Notes: generated by a model from the letters alone, not told the origin. Shown: positions 1 to 11,658, counted from the first letter of the stretch. The stretch: DNA of 64,000 nucleotides from Pseudomonas japonica (GCF_013522925.1 NZ_JAAMQU010000007.1:124001-188000), one strand, 5' to 3'. A program made the numbers and translations.

Positions 1-134
1 TAGGCGATGTGGTGTACGAAACCGCCCTGCCCCGCGCTGGCTGGATCACGCCCGTACCCGGCGGCGTGGGCCCCATGACCCGCGCTTGCCTGCTGGAAAA
101 TACCCTGTACGCCGCCGAGGCACTGCACGGCTGA
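1..134 (+). CDS. folD: FolD C-terminus, methylenetetrahydrofolate dehydrogenase/cyclohydrolase (partial)
   Basis: Only the last 43 codons are present; the first complete codon is at position 3 and the TGA stop ends at 134. The peptide contains PGGVGPMT, the signature near the C-terminus of bifunctional FolD, and ends in a helix typical of that family. FolD interconverts 5,10-methylene-THF, 5,10-methenyl-THF and 10-formyl-THF in the cytoplasm. The gene runs towards the leftward ABC operon, and a large hairpin repeat lies between the two stop codons. The assignment is firm despite the truncation. Confidence 0.9.
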   Translation, partial: GDVVYETALPRAGWITPVPGGVGPMTRACLLENTLYAAEALHG

Positions 135-171
135 CCTGTAAACACCCACGAACTGGTAGTGAACAGTCCGT

Positions 172-229
172 CCATTCCCGGGCTGCGCCCGGTCCTACTC
201 CTGTAGACCGGGCATTAGTCCGGGAATGG
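172..229. repeat. REP-type palindromic repeat between convergent genes
   Basis: A 58-base imperfect palindrome bounded by CCATTCCCGG and CCGGGAATGG, with an inner stem GGTCCTAC/GTAGACC around TCCT. It fills the gap between the convergent folD and glpV stops. A close copy of its left arm recurs at 15118-15150 and a weaker relative at about 20669-20700, so it looks like a dispersed Pseudomonas REP/REPIN element. It may also stop transcription from both sides, although it has no T-run. Confidence 0.7.
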
Positions 230-237
230 CGGCATGC

Positions 238-1980
238 TTATTTCTTCGCCGCCTCCCACGACTTCAGCAGCTCGTTGTAGTTGACGGTCTGGCCCTGGGG
301 TTTCTCGTTGGCCAGTTTGGGTTTGGGCGCGCCGGGCTGGTCGAACCAGTACTGGGCGGTTTTCTCCTCGTTCAGCTTAGGCCCGCACGCGGAGTTGGCC
401 TGCGCGCGCTCCAGCCGCTTGAGCACTGCATCCTGATCCGCCGCCAGCCCGTCGAGGGCTTCCTGGGCAGACTTCTCGCCGCTGACCGCATCAGACACGT
501 GCTTCCACCACAGCTGCGCCAGTTTCGGGTAGTCCGGCACGTTGGTCCCGGTCGGCGTCCACTGCACCCGCGCCGGGCTGCGGTAGAACTCCACCAGCCC
601 GCCGAGCTTGGGCGCCAGGTCGGTCATGGCCTGCGAGTTGATGTCCGATTCGCGAATCGGGGTCAGCCCTACGATGGTCTTCTTCAGCGACACGGTCTTG
701 GCGGTCACGAACTGCGCGTACAGCCAGGCGGCCAGCCGCTGCTTCTCGGGGGTGGATTTGAAGAAGGTCCAGGAACCGGTGTCCTGGTAGCCCAGCTTCA
801 TGCCTTCCTCCCAGTACGGCCCTTTGGGCGACGGCGCCATCCGCCACTTCGGCGTGCCATCGCTGTTCACCACCGGCAAGCCAGGCTTGGTCATGTCTGC
901 GGTGAAGGCGGTGTACCAGAAAATCTGCTGCGCCACCGCCCCTTGGGCCGGCACCGGGCCTGCTTCGGAGAAGGTCATGCCGGCGGCTTGCGGTGGGGCA
1001 TAGGCTTTGAGCCAGTCGATGTATTTCTGCGTGGCAAATACCGCGGCAGGGCCGTTGGTATCGCCGCCGCGGGTCACACTGGAGCCCACGGGGCGGCAGT
1101 TCTCCACGCGAATACCCCACTCATCCACGGGCAGGCCGTTGGGCAACCCCTTGTCGCCGCCACCGGCCATGGAGAACCAGGCGTCGGTGAACCGCCAGCC
1201 GAGGGACGGATCTTTTTTGCCATAGTCCATGTGGCCATAGACGCGCTTGCCGTCAATCTCTTTCACGTCTTCGCTGAAGAACTTGGCGATGTCCTCGTAG
1301 GCGGACCAGTTCACTGGCACGCCCAGGTCATAGCCATACTTGGCCTTGAACTTCGCTTTCAGGTCAGGGCGCTCGAACCAGTCGGCGCGAAACCAGTACA
1401 GGTTGGCGAACTGCTGATCGGGCAATTGGTAGATTTTCTTGTCGGGCGCGGTGGTGAAGGAAATGCCGATGAAGTCGTTGATGTCCAGGGTTGGCGAGGT
1501 GTAATCCTTGCCCTCATTGGCCATCAGGTCGGTCAGGGATTCCACCTTGCCGTAGCGGAAGTGGGTACCGATCAGGTCGGAGTCGTTCACCCAGCCGTCG
1601 TAGATGTTCTGGTCCGACTGCATCTGGGTCTGCAGTTTCTCGACCACGTCGCCCTCTTGCACCAGGTCGTGGGTCAGCTTGATGCCGGTGATCTCGGTGA
1701 ACGCCTTGGCCAGTACCTTGGATTCATATTCATGGGTGGTGAGGGTCTCGGACACCACCTTGATGCTCATGCCGCGGAACGGCTTGGCCGCTTCGATGAA
1801 CCACTTCAGCTCGGCCATCTGTTGATCCGGGGTAAGGGTGGAGGGCGTGAATTCGCTGCCGATCCACTTTTTTGCCGCATCTTCATACTGATCGGCGAAG
1901 GCGTGCGAGCCGTAGGCAGTGAACACCAGCAGGGCGGCCAGCGTGATGCCCTGTCGCCTGTTGTTTTTATTCTCGAACAT
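238..1980 (-). CDS. glpV: ABC transporter periplasmic solute-binding protein, GlpV type
   Basis: A 580-residue secreted binding protein. The chosen ATG at 1978-1980 has GGGAG seven bases upstream; an in-frame start 19 codons earlier would put extra residues before the signal peptide. The N-terminus has basic residues, then a hydrophobic core ending SHAFA, a plausible signal peptidase I site before DQYEDAAKKW. The protein is longer than most sugar-binding proteins, as is usual for the binding proteins of GlpSTPQV-type importers, where the Rhizobium system takes up glycerol. It is the last gene of the leftward operon glpS-T-P-Q-U-V. The family is clear; the substrate (glycerol or another small polyol or alcohol) is inferred. 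Confidence 0.8.
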   Translation of the reverse strand: MFENKNNRRQGITLAALLVFTAYGSHAFADQYEDAAKKWIGSEFTPSTLTPDQQMAELKWFIEAAKPFRGMSIKVVSETLTTHEYESKVLAKAFTEITGIKLTHDLVQEGDVVEKLQTQMQSDQNIYDGWVNDSDLIGTHFRYGKVESLTDLMANEGKDYTSPTLDINDFIGISFTTAPDKKIYQLPDQQFANLYWFRADWFERPDLKAKFKAKYGYDLGVPVNWSAYEDIAKFFSEDVKEIDGKRVYGHMDYGKKDPSLGWRFTDAWFSMAGGGDKGLPNGLPVDEWGIRVENCRPVGSSVTRGGDTNGPAAVFATQKYIDWLKAYAPPQAAGMTFSEAGPVPAQGAVAQQIFWYTAFTADMTKPGLPVVNSDGTPKWRMAPSPKGPYWEEGMKLGYQDTGSWTFFKSTPEKQRLAAWLYAQFVTAKTVSLKKTIVGLTPIRESDINSQAMTDLAPKLGGLVEFYRSPARVQWTPTGTNVPDYPKLAQLWWKHVSDAVSGEKSAQEALDGLAADQDAVLKRLERAQANSACGPKLNEEKTAQYWFDQPGAPKPKLANEKPQGQTVNYNELLKSWEAAKK

Positions 1981-2044
1981 GGGGAATCTCCCGAATGGAT
2001 GTACGCGCCAGGCCAACGGCCCGCGCTGTTCTAGCAAAGGGCGT

Positions 2045-2317
2045 TCAGCCCCAGCGCATCACTACTGCCAACCACACCAGGGCCAGCGCCGAGGCGACCC
2101 AGATGCTCCAGTCGGTAGCGCCCACGATCACCAGGTGAAGGTAGGCGCTACCAAGAAGGCCGATAAACAGCCGATCGCCGCGGGTAGTGGCAATGGGCAA
2201 AAAGCCCCGCCGCTCGGCACCCGGCCAACGCAATTCGATAGTGGTCATGGCCACCAGCAACAGGCCCACGGCAATGAAGAACACCGCGGTAGGAAGAGTC
2301 CAGGCCATCCAGCTCAT
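2045..2317 (-). CDS. glpU: DUF2160 small inner-membrane protein, GlpU type
   Basis: A 90-residue protein with about three hydrophobic segments: residues 5-27 around VFFIAVGLLLVAMTTI, residues 48-67 and residues 68-87. It contains the motif ELRWPGAERRGFLPIATTRG, characteristic of DUF2160 proteins encoded between the permeases and binding protein of GlpSTPQUV-type importers. Its role is not established; a membrane accessory subunit of the transporter is the usual suggestion. It lies 12 bases after the second permease gene and before the binding protein gene in the same operon. Confidence 0.75.
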   Translation of the reverse strand: MSWMAWTLPTAVFFIAVGLLLVAMTTIELRWPGAERRGFLPIATTRGDRLFIGLLGSAYLHLVIVGATDWSIWVASALALVWLAVVMRWG

Positions 2318-2329
2318 GCTACGGCTCCC

Positions 2330-3124
<795 letters not shown>

Positions 3125-3136
3125 GGTCGTTGCTCC

Positions 3137-3996
<860 letters not shown>

Positions 3997-4000
<4 letters not shown>

Positions 4001-5094
4001 TGGTCGGCCTCCACCAGCACATCGTTGGCATAGAGCATCAGCCAGGGCGCCGGGAAGCTCACCGGCACGTCACCTTCGGGGAGTTGCCGATCCTCGGGCA
4101 GACGTGCCATTACCCGCTGCCCACCCAGCTCCAGCGTGACGATACGATAGGTGCCCAGGTCTTCCACATGGCGCAGCCGCGCGGATAAGGTGTGCTCCAA
4201 AGGCGCATCCCAGATGCGGACGAATTCAGGGCGGATGCCCAATTGCAAACGCTGCCCGGCCAGCACCGGCAGTTGCCCTGAGAGCCCGGCGGGCACCGGC
4301 AAGGTCACATCACCGAAGGTCAGCTCACCGTTCCGCTCGGTCACCTCGATCAGGTTCATGCCGGGGCTTCCGATGAAGTAGCCGACAAAGCTGTGGCGAG
4401 GCCGCTCGAACAGTTCGCGAGGGGTGCCGAACTGTACGATCTGGCCGCCGTACATTACCGCGATCTTGTCGGCGAAGGTGGAGGCCTCCAGCTGATCGTG
4501 GGTCACGTAGACCATGGTGATGTTGAACTGCTCGTGGATTTGCTTGAGCTTGCGCCGCAGCTTCCATTTGAGGTGCGGGTCGATCACCGTCAGGGGCTCG
4601 TCGAAGAGGATCGCCGACACGTCATCGCGCACCAGCCCCCGCCCCATGGACACCTTCTGCTTTTCGTCGGCGCTGAGGTTGCGGGCCTTTTTACTCAGCA
4701 CCGGCGTGAGCTCCAGCACCTCGGCGATTTCCTGAACCTTCTGGCGTACGCGGTCCGCCGCCATGCCTTGGTTGCGCAGCGGGAACGCCAGGTTGTCGAA
4801 CACCGTCATGGTGTCGTACACCACCGGGAACTGAAACACCTGGGCAATGTTGCGCTGCTCGGGGGTAAGCTCGTTCACCCGCTTGCCGTCGAACAGCACC
4901 TGGCCTTCAGACGGCGTGAGCAAGCCGGAAATGATGTTGAGCAACGTAGACTTGCCGCAGCCGGATGGCCCCAGCAGTGCATAGGCGCCGCCCTGGGCCC
5001 AGATGTGGTCAAGCTGGCGCAAGGCATAATCTTCCGGCGCGCCAGGTTGCCGGGCATAGCTGTGGGCCAGTTGCTGCAAACGGATCTCGGCCAT
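3997..5094 (-). CDS. glpT: ABC transporter ATPase with degenerate signature motif, GlpT type
   Basis: A 365-residue MalK-like ATPase. Walker A is GPSGCGKST (near residue 40), Walker B ILFDEPLTVID and the switch histidine lies in YVTHDQLEAS. The C-terminal third is a TOBE/MalK regulatory domain. The ABC signature is not LSGGQ: it reads LSADEKQKV. The partner GlpS shows the reverse pattern, so the pair should have one normal and one impaired ATP site. The start overlaps the glpS stop by one base (TGATG). Confidence 0.85.
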
Positions 5095-6188
5095 CAGGCA
5101 ACCCTCGCCGCGCGTCGGCCGGGGGCTTGCACCAAACGCCCCTGCGGCTCGAACACGAACAGTTTATGAGTGGGGATGTACACCTTGATCGGGGCGTCCA
5201 CGGCGAACTCATGCACGCCAGGCAGATGCGCCACCAGGCGCCATTGATCATTGCGAACGTGAAGGAAGGTTTCTGAACCGCTGATTTCGGCCAGCTCCAC
5301 CGTCACGGCCAGTTCCAGGTCGTCATCGTTGGACGGCACCAGGCTGATATGGCTGGGGCGCACGCCAAAGCGGAAGTCACCTTCGCCTATCCCCTGGAGG
5401 TCGGCATTGAGCGGAAAATGCGCGAAATCGGCGAAACTGGTTTCTCCGCCGCTGATCCGCCCGGGCAATAGGTTGAGTGGGGGCTCGGAGAACAACTCTG
5501 CCGCCAGCACCTCGCTCGGGCGTTGGTACACCTGCGCGGTATCACCGCTCTGGATGATCCGCCCCTCGTGGACAATGGTCGTGGTGCCGCCCAGGGCCAG
5601 CGCTTCGTTCGGTTCGGTGGTGGCGTAGATGGCGATGGTATGGCGGGCGGCAAACAGCTCGCGCATTTCCAGGCGCAGTTCTTCGCGCAGCTTGTAGTCC
5701 AGGTTCACCAAGGGTTCGTCGAACAGGATGAGCTCGGCGTCCTTCACCAGCGCGCGGGCCATGGCCGTACGTTGTTGCTGCCCACCGGAGAGCTCCAGCG
5801 GATACCGCGAAAGGAAGGGTTCGATTCGCAGCATCTTGGCCGTGGTACGCACGCGCTGGTCGATTTCATCGTGGGCCAATCGTGCCTGGCGCAGCGGTGA
5901 GGCAATGTTTTCGTAAACGGTAAGGTTCGGGTAATTGATGAACTGCTGGTAAACCATCGACACCTTGCGAGCACGCACCGGCACACCGGTCACGTCCTTG
6001 CCATGCATCAGCACCTGGCCGCTGTCGGGCCGGTCCAGGCCGGCCATCAGTCGCATGAGGCTGGTTTTGCCGGACAAGGTACGCCCGAGCAGTACGTTGA
6101 AGGAGCCGGCTTCGAAGCGCAGGTCGGCGTTGTCGATCCAGCGCTGCCCGTCCACGATGCGACACACGTTGCGCAGTTCCAGTGCCAT
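5094..6188 (-). CDS. glpS: ABC transporter ATPase lacking the switch histidine, GlpS type
   Basis: A 364-residue MalK-like ATPase and the first gene of the leftward operon. Walker A is GRTLSGKT, the signature LSGGQQQR is canonical and Walker B is LILFDEPLVNLD. The switch region reads YATTEPNEA where most relatives have YVTHDQxEA, so the histidine is replaced. A TOBE domain forms the C-terminus. AAGG precedes the ATG. A sigma-54-type promoter lies about 35 bases upstream of the start, read on the same strand. Confidence 0.85.
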   Translation of the reverse strand: MALELRNVCRIVDGQRWIDNADLRFEAGSFNVLLGRTLSGKTSLMRLMAGLDRPDSGQVLMHGKDVTGVPVRARKVSMVYQQFINYPNLTVYENIASPLRQARLAHDEIDQRVRTTAKMLRIEPFLSRYPLELSGGQQQRTAMARALVKDAELILFDEPLVNLDYKLREELRLEMRELFAARHTIAIYATTEPNEALALGGTTTIVHEGRIIQSGDTAQVYQRPSEVLAAELFSEPPLNLLPGRISGGETSFADFAHFPLNADLQGIGEGDFRFGVRPSHISLVPSNDDDLELAVTVELAEISGSETFLHVRNDQWRLVAHLPGVHEFAVDAPIKVYIPTHKLFVFEPQGRLVQAPGRRAARVA

Positions 6189-6221
6189 GGCGGCAACCTT
6201 GTTGTTGTAGTGCCATGGCTA

Positions 6222-6238
6222 TAGCCACATCCGTGCCA
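6222..6238 (-). promoter_or_regulatory. Sigma-54 (-24/-12) promoter of the glpSTPQUV operon
   Basis: Read on the minus strand, TGGCACGGATGTGGCTA fits TGGCAC-N5-TTGC with the invariant GG-N10-GC spacing; one base of the -12 box differs. It ends 33 bases before the glpS start codon, and the divergent gene encodes a sigma-54 activator. Confidence 0.75.
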
Positions 6239-6291
6239 TTTTCCAGAAAGCCCCGATCCAGGGCCCGCCGCTGCGCCTGAAGGTTCGCAAC

Positions 6292-6375
6292 TGAACAAAA
6301 ATGAACAGCCAGGACTGAACAATTGAACACCCGAAGTGTTGACAAGGTTCAGGTTTGAACAACACTGGGTGAACA
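6292..6375. promoter_or_regulatory. Cluster of TGAACA repeats, likely activator binding sites
   Basis: TGAACA occurs six times, starting at 6292, 6302, 6316, 6324, 6356 and 6370. Two inverted repeats lie among the copies: AACAC-N5-GTGTT at 6326-6340 and GTTCA-N4-TGAAC at 6347-6360. The cluster sits 60-140 bases upstream of the -24/-12 promoter, the usual place for enhancer sites of a sigma-54 activator, and just before the activator gene. Binding by that activator is inferred. Confidence 0.55.
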
Positions 6376-6398
6376 AAAATAACCATAAGGGCAGCGCA

Positions 6399-8189
6399 AT
6401 GTCCGCAAGCAGCCACGGCATCGTTCACGAACAAGCCATCCGCGAAGCCTGGGCGCGCTCTGTCGCCGCTGGACTTCACGCGCAGGATGCCCCTGACCAC
6501 GGCACGCCGCCGCCCGCTACCGTTGAGCAATGGCGGGTGCGCCGGAACGAACTGCTAAGTATCGCCGATACCCAACTGCTACCGATGTATGGCCAGGTAC
6601 TGGCGCCCATCCAGGCGCTGTTGGTGCTGGCCGATGAACACGGTCGGCTGTTACGCAGCTGGGGCACGCCGCGCTTTGAGCCAGTACAGGCCCGCGCTTT
6701 CATGGAGGGCGCTGATTGGAGCGAGGCCCGTGTGGGCTGCAACGCCCTGGGCACGGCGCTCGCTTGCGGCCAGGCGGTGCACGTGGAACACGACGAGCAC
6801 TTCCTGGCGGCCAACCGGTTCATGAGCGGTTCCGCCGCGCCGGTGTACGATGCGGACCGGCGCCTGGTGGGGGTACTGGGATTGTCCAGCGATAGCTTCC
6901 TGCCGCCTTCGCATACTCTGGGCACCGTGAAGATGATGGCGCAAGCGCTGGAAAACGCCCTGCTGGAGGCCCGCTTCGCCGGGGGCTACCACCGGCTGGT
7001 GTTCAATACGGCGCGCAACAACCTGGACAGCCCCTGGGCGGGCGTGGTTGTGGTGAACCCTCGAGGCCAGGTGATTGCCGCCAACCGACGGGCAGACACG
7101 CTGCTGGGCAAGGATCCTCGAAACCTGCCAATCGAGACCTTGTTCCGAACCAGCCTGGCAGACCTGGCGGCCCGGCCTGCCCAACTTCCGTTTCCCCTGC
7201 TTGCCGCCGGCCGCAGCCGCCTGCAATGCCTGCTGAACCCGCCCACGAGCCCCACGCCCCATGCAACCGCCTCGCCCAGCGAACAACAAGCATTGGTGAA
7301 TAAAGGCCTGCGCATGCTCGAACGGGATATTCCGCTGCTGATCAGCGGAGAAACCGGCGCCGGGAAAGAGGTGCTGGTGAAGGCGCTGCATGCTGCCAGT
7401 TCCCGCGCCAGCCAACCGCTGATCGCGGTGAACTGCGCGGCGATCCCGATGGAGCTGGTGGAGTCCGAACTGTTCGGCTATGAAAAAGGCGCATTCACGG
7501 GTGCGAACCAGAAAGGCAATGCAGGGCTGATCCGCAAGGCGGACAAAGGCGTGCTGTTTTTTGACGAAATCGGCGACATGCCGCTGCCCACCCAGGCGCG
7601 GCTACTGCGCGTGCTCCAGGAGCGCTGCATTCAACCCTTGGGCAGCGGCGATCCGGTAGCGGTGGATGTGCGGGTGATTTGCGCCACCCACCGGGACCTG
7701 GCGCAAGCCGTGGCCGAGGGCACTTTCCGTGAAGATTTGTACTACCGCATTGCGGGCTGTACGTTGAGGCTGCCCCCACTGCGCGAACGCAGCGACCGCC
7801 TTGAACTGATTCACGCTATCTGGGAACAGCACCGGCAGCCCGAGCAACGCGCCGGTTTCAGTGACGCGGCGCTGCAGGCGCTGATGAACCACCCGTGGCC
7901 CGGCAACCTGCGCCAGTTGAGCAGCGTGATTCAAGTGGCGCTGGCCTTGGCAGACGACGCCAGGATCGAACCGGAGCATTTGCCCGATACCCTCCTCGCC
8001 CCCTTCGAAGCTGCGCCATCACCCCGGGTAGTGGAGGTGCCCGCCCAGGACATCAACGCCCTGCTGCGGGCCACCGACGGCAATATTTCGCAGGTAGCAC
8101 GCCGGCTGGGCGTAAGCCGCAACACCGTGTACAAACGCCTGCGCGAGATGAACGCAGGCGCCTGGCCGGCGGAGGGCGCAGGACCGTAG
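6399..8189 (+). CDS. Sigma-54-dependent Fis-family activator, AcoR-like
   Basis: A 596-residue enhancer-binding protein. An N-terminal GAF-type sensor (about residues 55-195) is followed by a short PAS-like segment (about 215-270, AGVVVVNPRGQVIAANRRAD). The AAA+ domain has Walker A GETGAGKE, the sigma-54 contact loop GAFTGA and Walker B DEIGDMP. A Fis-type helix-turn-helix closes the protein (NISQVARRLGVSRNTVYKRL). ATG 6399 is preferred over an upstream in-frame codon at 6336 because TAAGG precedes it and the extension falls in the repeat cluster. It probably activates the divergent ABC operon. The signal is unknown; AcoR relatives respond to acetoin or small alcohols. Confidence 0.85.
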   Translation: MSASSHGIVHEQAIREAWARSVAAGLHAQDAPDHGTPPPATVEQWRVRRNELLSIADTQLLPMYGQVLAPIQALLVLADEHGRLLRSWGTPRFEPVQARAFMEGADWSEARVGCNALGTALACGQAVHVEHDEHFLAANRFMSGSAAPVYDADRRLVGVLGLSSDSFLPPSHTLGTVKMMAQALENALLEARFAGGYHRLVFNTARNNLDSPWAGVVVVNPRGQVIAANRRADTLLGKDPRNLPIETLFRTSLADLAARPAQLPFPLLAAGRSRLQCLLNPPTSPTPHATASPSEQQALVNKGLRMLERDIPLLISGETGAGKEVLVKALHAASSRASQPLIAVNCAAIPMELVESELFGYEKGAFTGANQKGNAGLIRKADKGVLFFDEIGDMPLPTQARLLRVLQERCIQPLGSGDPVAVDVRVICATHRDLAQAVAEGTFREDLYYRIAGCTLRLPPLRERSDRLELIHAIWEQHRQPEQRAGFSDAALQALMNHPWPGNLRQLSSVIQVALALADDARIEPEHLPDTLLAPFEAAPSPRVVEVPAQDINALLRATDGNISQVARRLGVSRNTVYKRLREMNAGAWPAEGAGP

Positions 8190-8279
8190 ACCGGCGCCGC
8201 CGCTTCCCAATGCTCGGCTAGACTGCACCGGCCCTTGCAGGAGCAAGCGAAGCCGCAGGCGGAGCTCGCGAACGAGGCC

Positions 8280-9662
8280 TTAGTCCGCCAACCGCCAGGT
8301 GGTGCCGCCTTTACCATCCTCCAGCACCACGCCCATGGCAGTGAGCTGATCGCGAATGCGGTCGGATTCGGCCCAGTTCTTGTCCGTACGGGCCTGAAGC
8401 CTTGCCTGGATCAGCGTTTCCACCTCAGCGGCATCCACACGGCCTTCGGCATCGGCGCGCAGGAAGGCTTCGGCGTCCAGTTGCAGCACACCCAGCAGAT
8501 CACCCAGTTCACGCAAACGCCCGGCCAGCCCAGCCGCGGCTTGGGCGTCGGTGTCACGCAGGCGGTTGATTTCGCGCACGAGGTCGAACAACACCGCGCA
8601 GGCTTCGGCGGTGTTGAAGTCGTCGTTCATGGCGGCAGCGAACCGCTCCACGTATGCCTCGCCACCCACCGCCGCGCTGGCCGGCAAGCCCTTGAGCGCG
8701 TGGTAGAAGCGGTCCAGCGCGCTCTTGGCGTCGCGCAGGCTGTCTTCGGAATAGTTGATGGCGCTGCGGTAGTGGCTGGCCACCAGCAGGTAACGCACTA
8801 CCTCTGGGTGGTACTTTTCCAGCACATCGCGAATGGTGAAGAAGTTGTTCAACGACTTGGACATCTTCTCGCCATTGATGCGGATCATGCCGCAGTGCAT
8901 CCAGGCATTGGCGTAGGGCTTGCCGGTCGCGGCCTCGCTCTGGGCGATCTCGTTCTCGTGGTGCGGGAACTCCAGGTCGCTGCCGCCGCCGTGGATGTCG
9001 AAGGTTTCACCCAGGCAGCAGGTGGACATCACCGAGCATTCGATGTGCCAGCCCGGCCGGCCGGGGCCCCACGGGGACTCCCAGCTAGGCTCACCCGGCT
9101 TGGCCGCTTTCCACAGCACGAAGTCGAGCGGGTCCTGCTTGGCCTCCTCCACCTCGATGCGAGCGCCGATGCGCAGGTCTTCGATGCGCTTGCGCGACAG
9201 CTTGCCGTAGCCCTGGAACTTGCCCACGCGGTAGTACACGTCGCCGTTGCCGGGTGCGTAGGCGTAGCCCTTGTCGATCAGGGTCTGGATCATCGCCTGC
9301 ATGCCAGGGATGTGATCGGTGGCGCGTGGCTCCTGATCCGGGGGCAGGATGTTCAGCCGGCGCTCGTCCTCGTGCATCGCATCGATCATGCGCGCGGTCA
9401 GGGCATCATAGGGCTCGCCGTTCTGGTTGGCCCGGTTGATGATCTTGTCTTCGATGTCGGTGATGTTGCGCACGTAGGTGAGGTCGTACCCGCTGTAGCG
9501 CAGCCAGCGGGTGATCAGGTCGAACGCCACCATGCTGCGGCCGTGCCCCAAGTGGCAGTAGTCGTACACGGTCATCCCGCACACGTACATGCGCACCTTG
9601 TTGCCATCCAGTGGCTTGAACGGCTCCTTGGCCTTGGTCAGCGTGTTATAGATGTTCAGCAC
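8280..9662 (-). CDS. cysS: Cysteinyl-tRNA synthetase
   Basis: A 460-residue class I aminoacyl-tRNA synthetase charging tRNA-Cys in the cytoplasm. The sequence begins [19 protein letters not shown] and has the zinc cysteine in YVCGMTVYD, the HIGH-class motif as HLGHGRS, further zinc ligands in WHIECS and HHENE, and KMSKS. The start is the GTG at 9660-9662, which gives the usual Pseudomonas length; another GTG eight codons upstream is also open. It lies seven bases after glnS on the same strand. Confidence 0.95.
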   Translation of the reverse strand: MLNIYNTLTKAKEPFKPLDGNKVRMYVCGMTVYDYCHLGHGRSMVAFDLITRWLRYSGYDLTYVRNITDIEDKIINRANQNGEPYDALTARMIDAMHEDERRLNILPPDQEPRATDHIPGMQAMIQTLIDKGYAYAPGNGDVYYRVGKFQGYGKLSRKRIEDLRIGARIEVEEAKQDPLDFVLWKAAKPGEPSWESPWGPGRPGWHIECSVMSTCCLGETFDIHGGGSDLEFPHHENEIAQSEAATGKPYANAWMHCGMIRINGEKMSKSLNNFFTIRDVLEKYHPEVVRYLLVASHYRSAINYSEDSLRDAKSALDRFYHALKGLPASAAVGGEAYVERFAAAMNDDFNTAEACAVLFDLVREINRLRDTDAQAAAGLAGRLRELGDLLGVLQLDAEAFLRADAEGRVDAAEVETLIQARLQARTDKNWAESDRIRDQLTAMGVVLEDGKGGTTWRLAD

Positions 9663-9669
9663 GGCGGCA

Positions 9670-11370
9670 TCAGCTCCAGGAGTCACGCAGGGTCACGGTA
9701 CGGTTGAATACAGGCTTGCCCGGTTGAGTGTCTTTCAGGTCGGCGCAGAAGTACCCTTCGCGCTCGAACTGGAAACGGTCCTCGGGCTGTGCCTGGGCCA
9801 GCGACGGCTCGGCGCGGCAACCGGTGAGGATCTGCAGCGAATCCGGGTTGATGTTGTCCAGGAAGCTGCCGCCTTCCTCGGATTTTTCCGGGTTGGCCGA
9901 ACGGAACAGGCGGTCGTACAGGCGCACTTCGCATTCCACGCTGGCCTCGGCCGGTACCCAGTGGATCACGCCCTTCACCTTGCGGCCCTCGGGGTTCTTG
10001 CCCAGGGTGTCGGGATCGTACGAGCACAGCAGCTCGACGATGTTGCCGTCGGCATCTTTCACCGCTTCGTCGGCACGGATCACGTAGGCGCCACGCAGGC
10101 GCACTTCGCCACCCGGCTCCAAACGCTTGTAGCCCTTGGGCGGGGTTTCCATGAAATCGTCACGGTCGATGTACAGCTCCCGCGCGAACGGCAACTGGCG
10201 TACGCCCATGTCTTCTTTGGGGTGGCGCGCCAGTTCCAGCATCTGCTGCTGGCCTTCGGGGTAGTTGGTGATGGTCACCTTCAGCGGGCGCAGCACGCAC
10301 ATGGCGCGTGGCGCGGTGCGGTCCAGGTCTTCGCGGATGCTGAATTCCAGCATGGCCATGTCCACCACGCCGTCGGAACGGTTGGTGCCGATCATCTCGC
10401 AGAAGTTGCGAATCGCCTGCGGGGTATAGCCACGGCGGCGGTAGCCCTGCAGCGTGGACATACGCGGGTCATCCCAGCCGCGCACGTGCTGTTCATCCAC
10501 CAGTTGCTTGAGCTTGCGCTTGCTGGTGATGGTGTAGTTCAGGTTCAGCCGGGAGAATTCATACTGGCGCGGCTTGCTCGGCACCGGCAGGTTCTCCAGG
10601 AACCACTCGTACAGCGGCCGATGGCCTTCGAACTCCAGGGTGCAGATCGAATGGGTGATGCCTTCGATCGCGTCGGACTGCCCATGAGTGAAGTCGTAGT
10701 TGGGGTAGATGCACCAGGCGTCGCCGGTCTGGTGGTGATGCGCATGGCGGATGCGGTAAAGAATAGGGTCGCGCAGGTTCATGTTGGGCGAAGCCATGTC
10801 GATCTTCGCCCGCAGTACGCGCTCGCCGTCCTTGAATTCGCCGGCCTTCATGCGGGCGAACAGGTCGAGGTTTTCCTCTACCGAACGCTCACGGAAGGGG
10901 CTGTTCTTGCCCGGCTCGGTGAGGCTGCCACGGTATTCGCGGGCCTGCTCGGGCGTGAGGTCGTCCACATAAGCCTTGCCTGCCTTGATCAGTTCCACCG
11001 CCCAGGCATGCAGCTGGTCGAAGTAGCTGGAGGCGTAACGCACCTCGCCCGCCCACTGGAAGCCCAGCCATTTCACGTCCGCCATGATGGCGTCGATGTA
11101 TTCCTGGTCTTCCTTGGCCGGGTTGGTGTCATCGAAACGCAGGTGGCAACTGCCACCGAATTCCTCGGCCAGGCCGAAGTTCACGCAGATGGACTTGGCA
11201 TGGCCAATGTGCAGGTAACCGTTGGGCTCCGGCGGGAAGCGCGTGACGATGGCAGTGTGCTTGCCGGCCTCGAGATCGGCCTGCATGATCGGGCGCAGGA
11301 AGTTGGCCGGAACTACAGGCTCAGCCTTGGCGGCGGCGGTCGAAGCGTTGTCGGCGGTAGGCTTGGTCAT
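9670..11370 (-). CDS. glnS: Glutaminyl-tRNA synthetase
   Basis: A 566-residue class I synthetase for tRNA-Gln. The HIGH motif is HIGH in [10 protein letters not shown], preceded by FPPEPNG. The KMSKS-class motif reads [10 protein letters not shown], and the C-terminal beta-barrel anticodon-binding domain is intact. ATG 11368-11370 gives MTKPTADN, matching the Pseudomonas N-terminus; codons further upstream are non-homologous. It is probably cotranscribed with cysS. The upstream 288 bases hold a palindromic element and the divergent ppiB leader. Confidence 0.95.
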   Translation of the reverse strand: MTKPTADNASTAAAKAEPVVPANFLRPIMQADLEAGKHTAIVTRFPPEPNGYLHIGHAKSICVNFGLAEEFGGSCHLRFDDTNPAKEDQEYIDAIMADVKWLGFQWAGEVRYASSYFDQLHAWAVELIKAGKAYVDDLTPEQAREYRGSLTEPGKNSPFRERSVEENLDLFARMKAGEFKDGERVLRAKIDMASPNMNLRDPILYRIRHAHHHQTGDAWCIYPNYDFTHGQSDAIEGITHSICTLEFEGHRPLYEWFLENLPVPSKPRQYEFSRLNLNYTITSKRKLKQLVDEQHVRGWDDPRMSTLQGYRRRGYTPQAIRNFCEMIGTNRSDGVVDMAMLEFSIREDLDRTAPRAMCVLRPLKVTITNYPEGQQQMLELARHPKEDMGVRQLPFARELYIDRDDFMETPPKGYKRLEPGGEVRLRGAYVIRADEAVKDADGNIVELLCSYDPDTLGKNPEGRKVKGVIHWVPAEASVECEVRLYDRLFRSANPEKSEEGGSFLDNINPDSLQILTGCRAEPSLAQAQPEDRFQFEREGYFCADLKDTQPGKPVFNRTVTLRDSWS

Positions 11371-11658
11371 GGAATCCTTCAAATACGGTGTAAGCCAGTT
11401 AGGGTTTGCATGAAAAGTCGGCGAGCGAAGGTCAGGCAAGGAAAAAGCCGGCGAGAATGCGGACCGGGCTGGCGATCCAGTTTACTGGTTGTAAATGAGC
11501 ATTCCGAGCCGGTTTTTGACGCCGCATGAACGAGCGCAGCCACTTTTCGTGTAAAGCCTAAAACAAAGCCCGTATCATAGCTGATGCTTTCAAGGCACTA
11601 ACAGGCCGCTACCCTAAAACCGTGGCGCCACTTGAATATCTGACAAGAGTGAATTTGT
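11371..11658. other. Divergent intergenic region with the palindrome TTTAC-N5-GTAAA
   Basis: This gap separates the divergent glnS and ppiB genes. At 11481-11495 lies the inverted repeat TTTACTGGTTGTAAA, followed by TGAGCATTCCGAG. From memory, similar blocks recur between genes in other Pseudomonas genomes, but this cannot be tested here. A TATCAT box at 11573-11578 could be the -10 of ppiB, without a convincing -35. No reading frame or RNA gene is supported. Confidence 0.4.

Noticed and set aside
226..2034. A 602-codon plus-strand open frame
   Set aside because: It is antisense to glpV, has no recognisable domains and is an effect of the high G+C codon pattern.
6339..6367. TTGACA at 6339 as a sigma-70 promoter for the activator gene
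   Set aside because: No acceptable -10 box lies 16-18 bases downstream.
9652..11529. A 625-codon plus-strand open frame
   Set aside because: It lies antisense to glnS; the glnS product is unmistakable and the antisense product matches nothing known.
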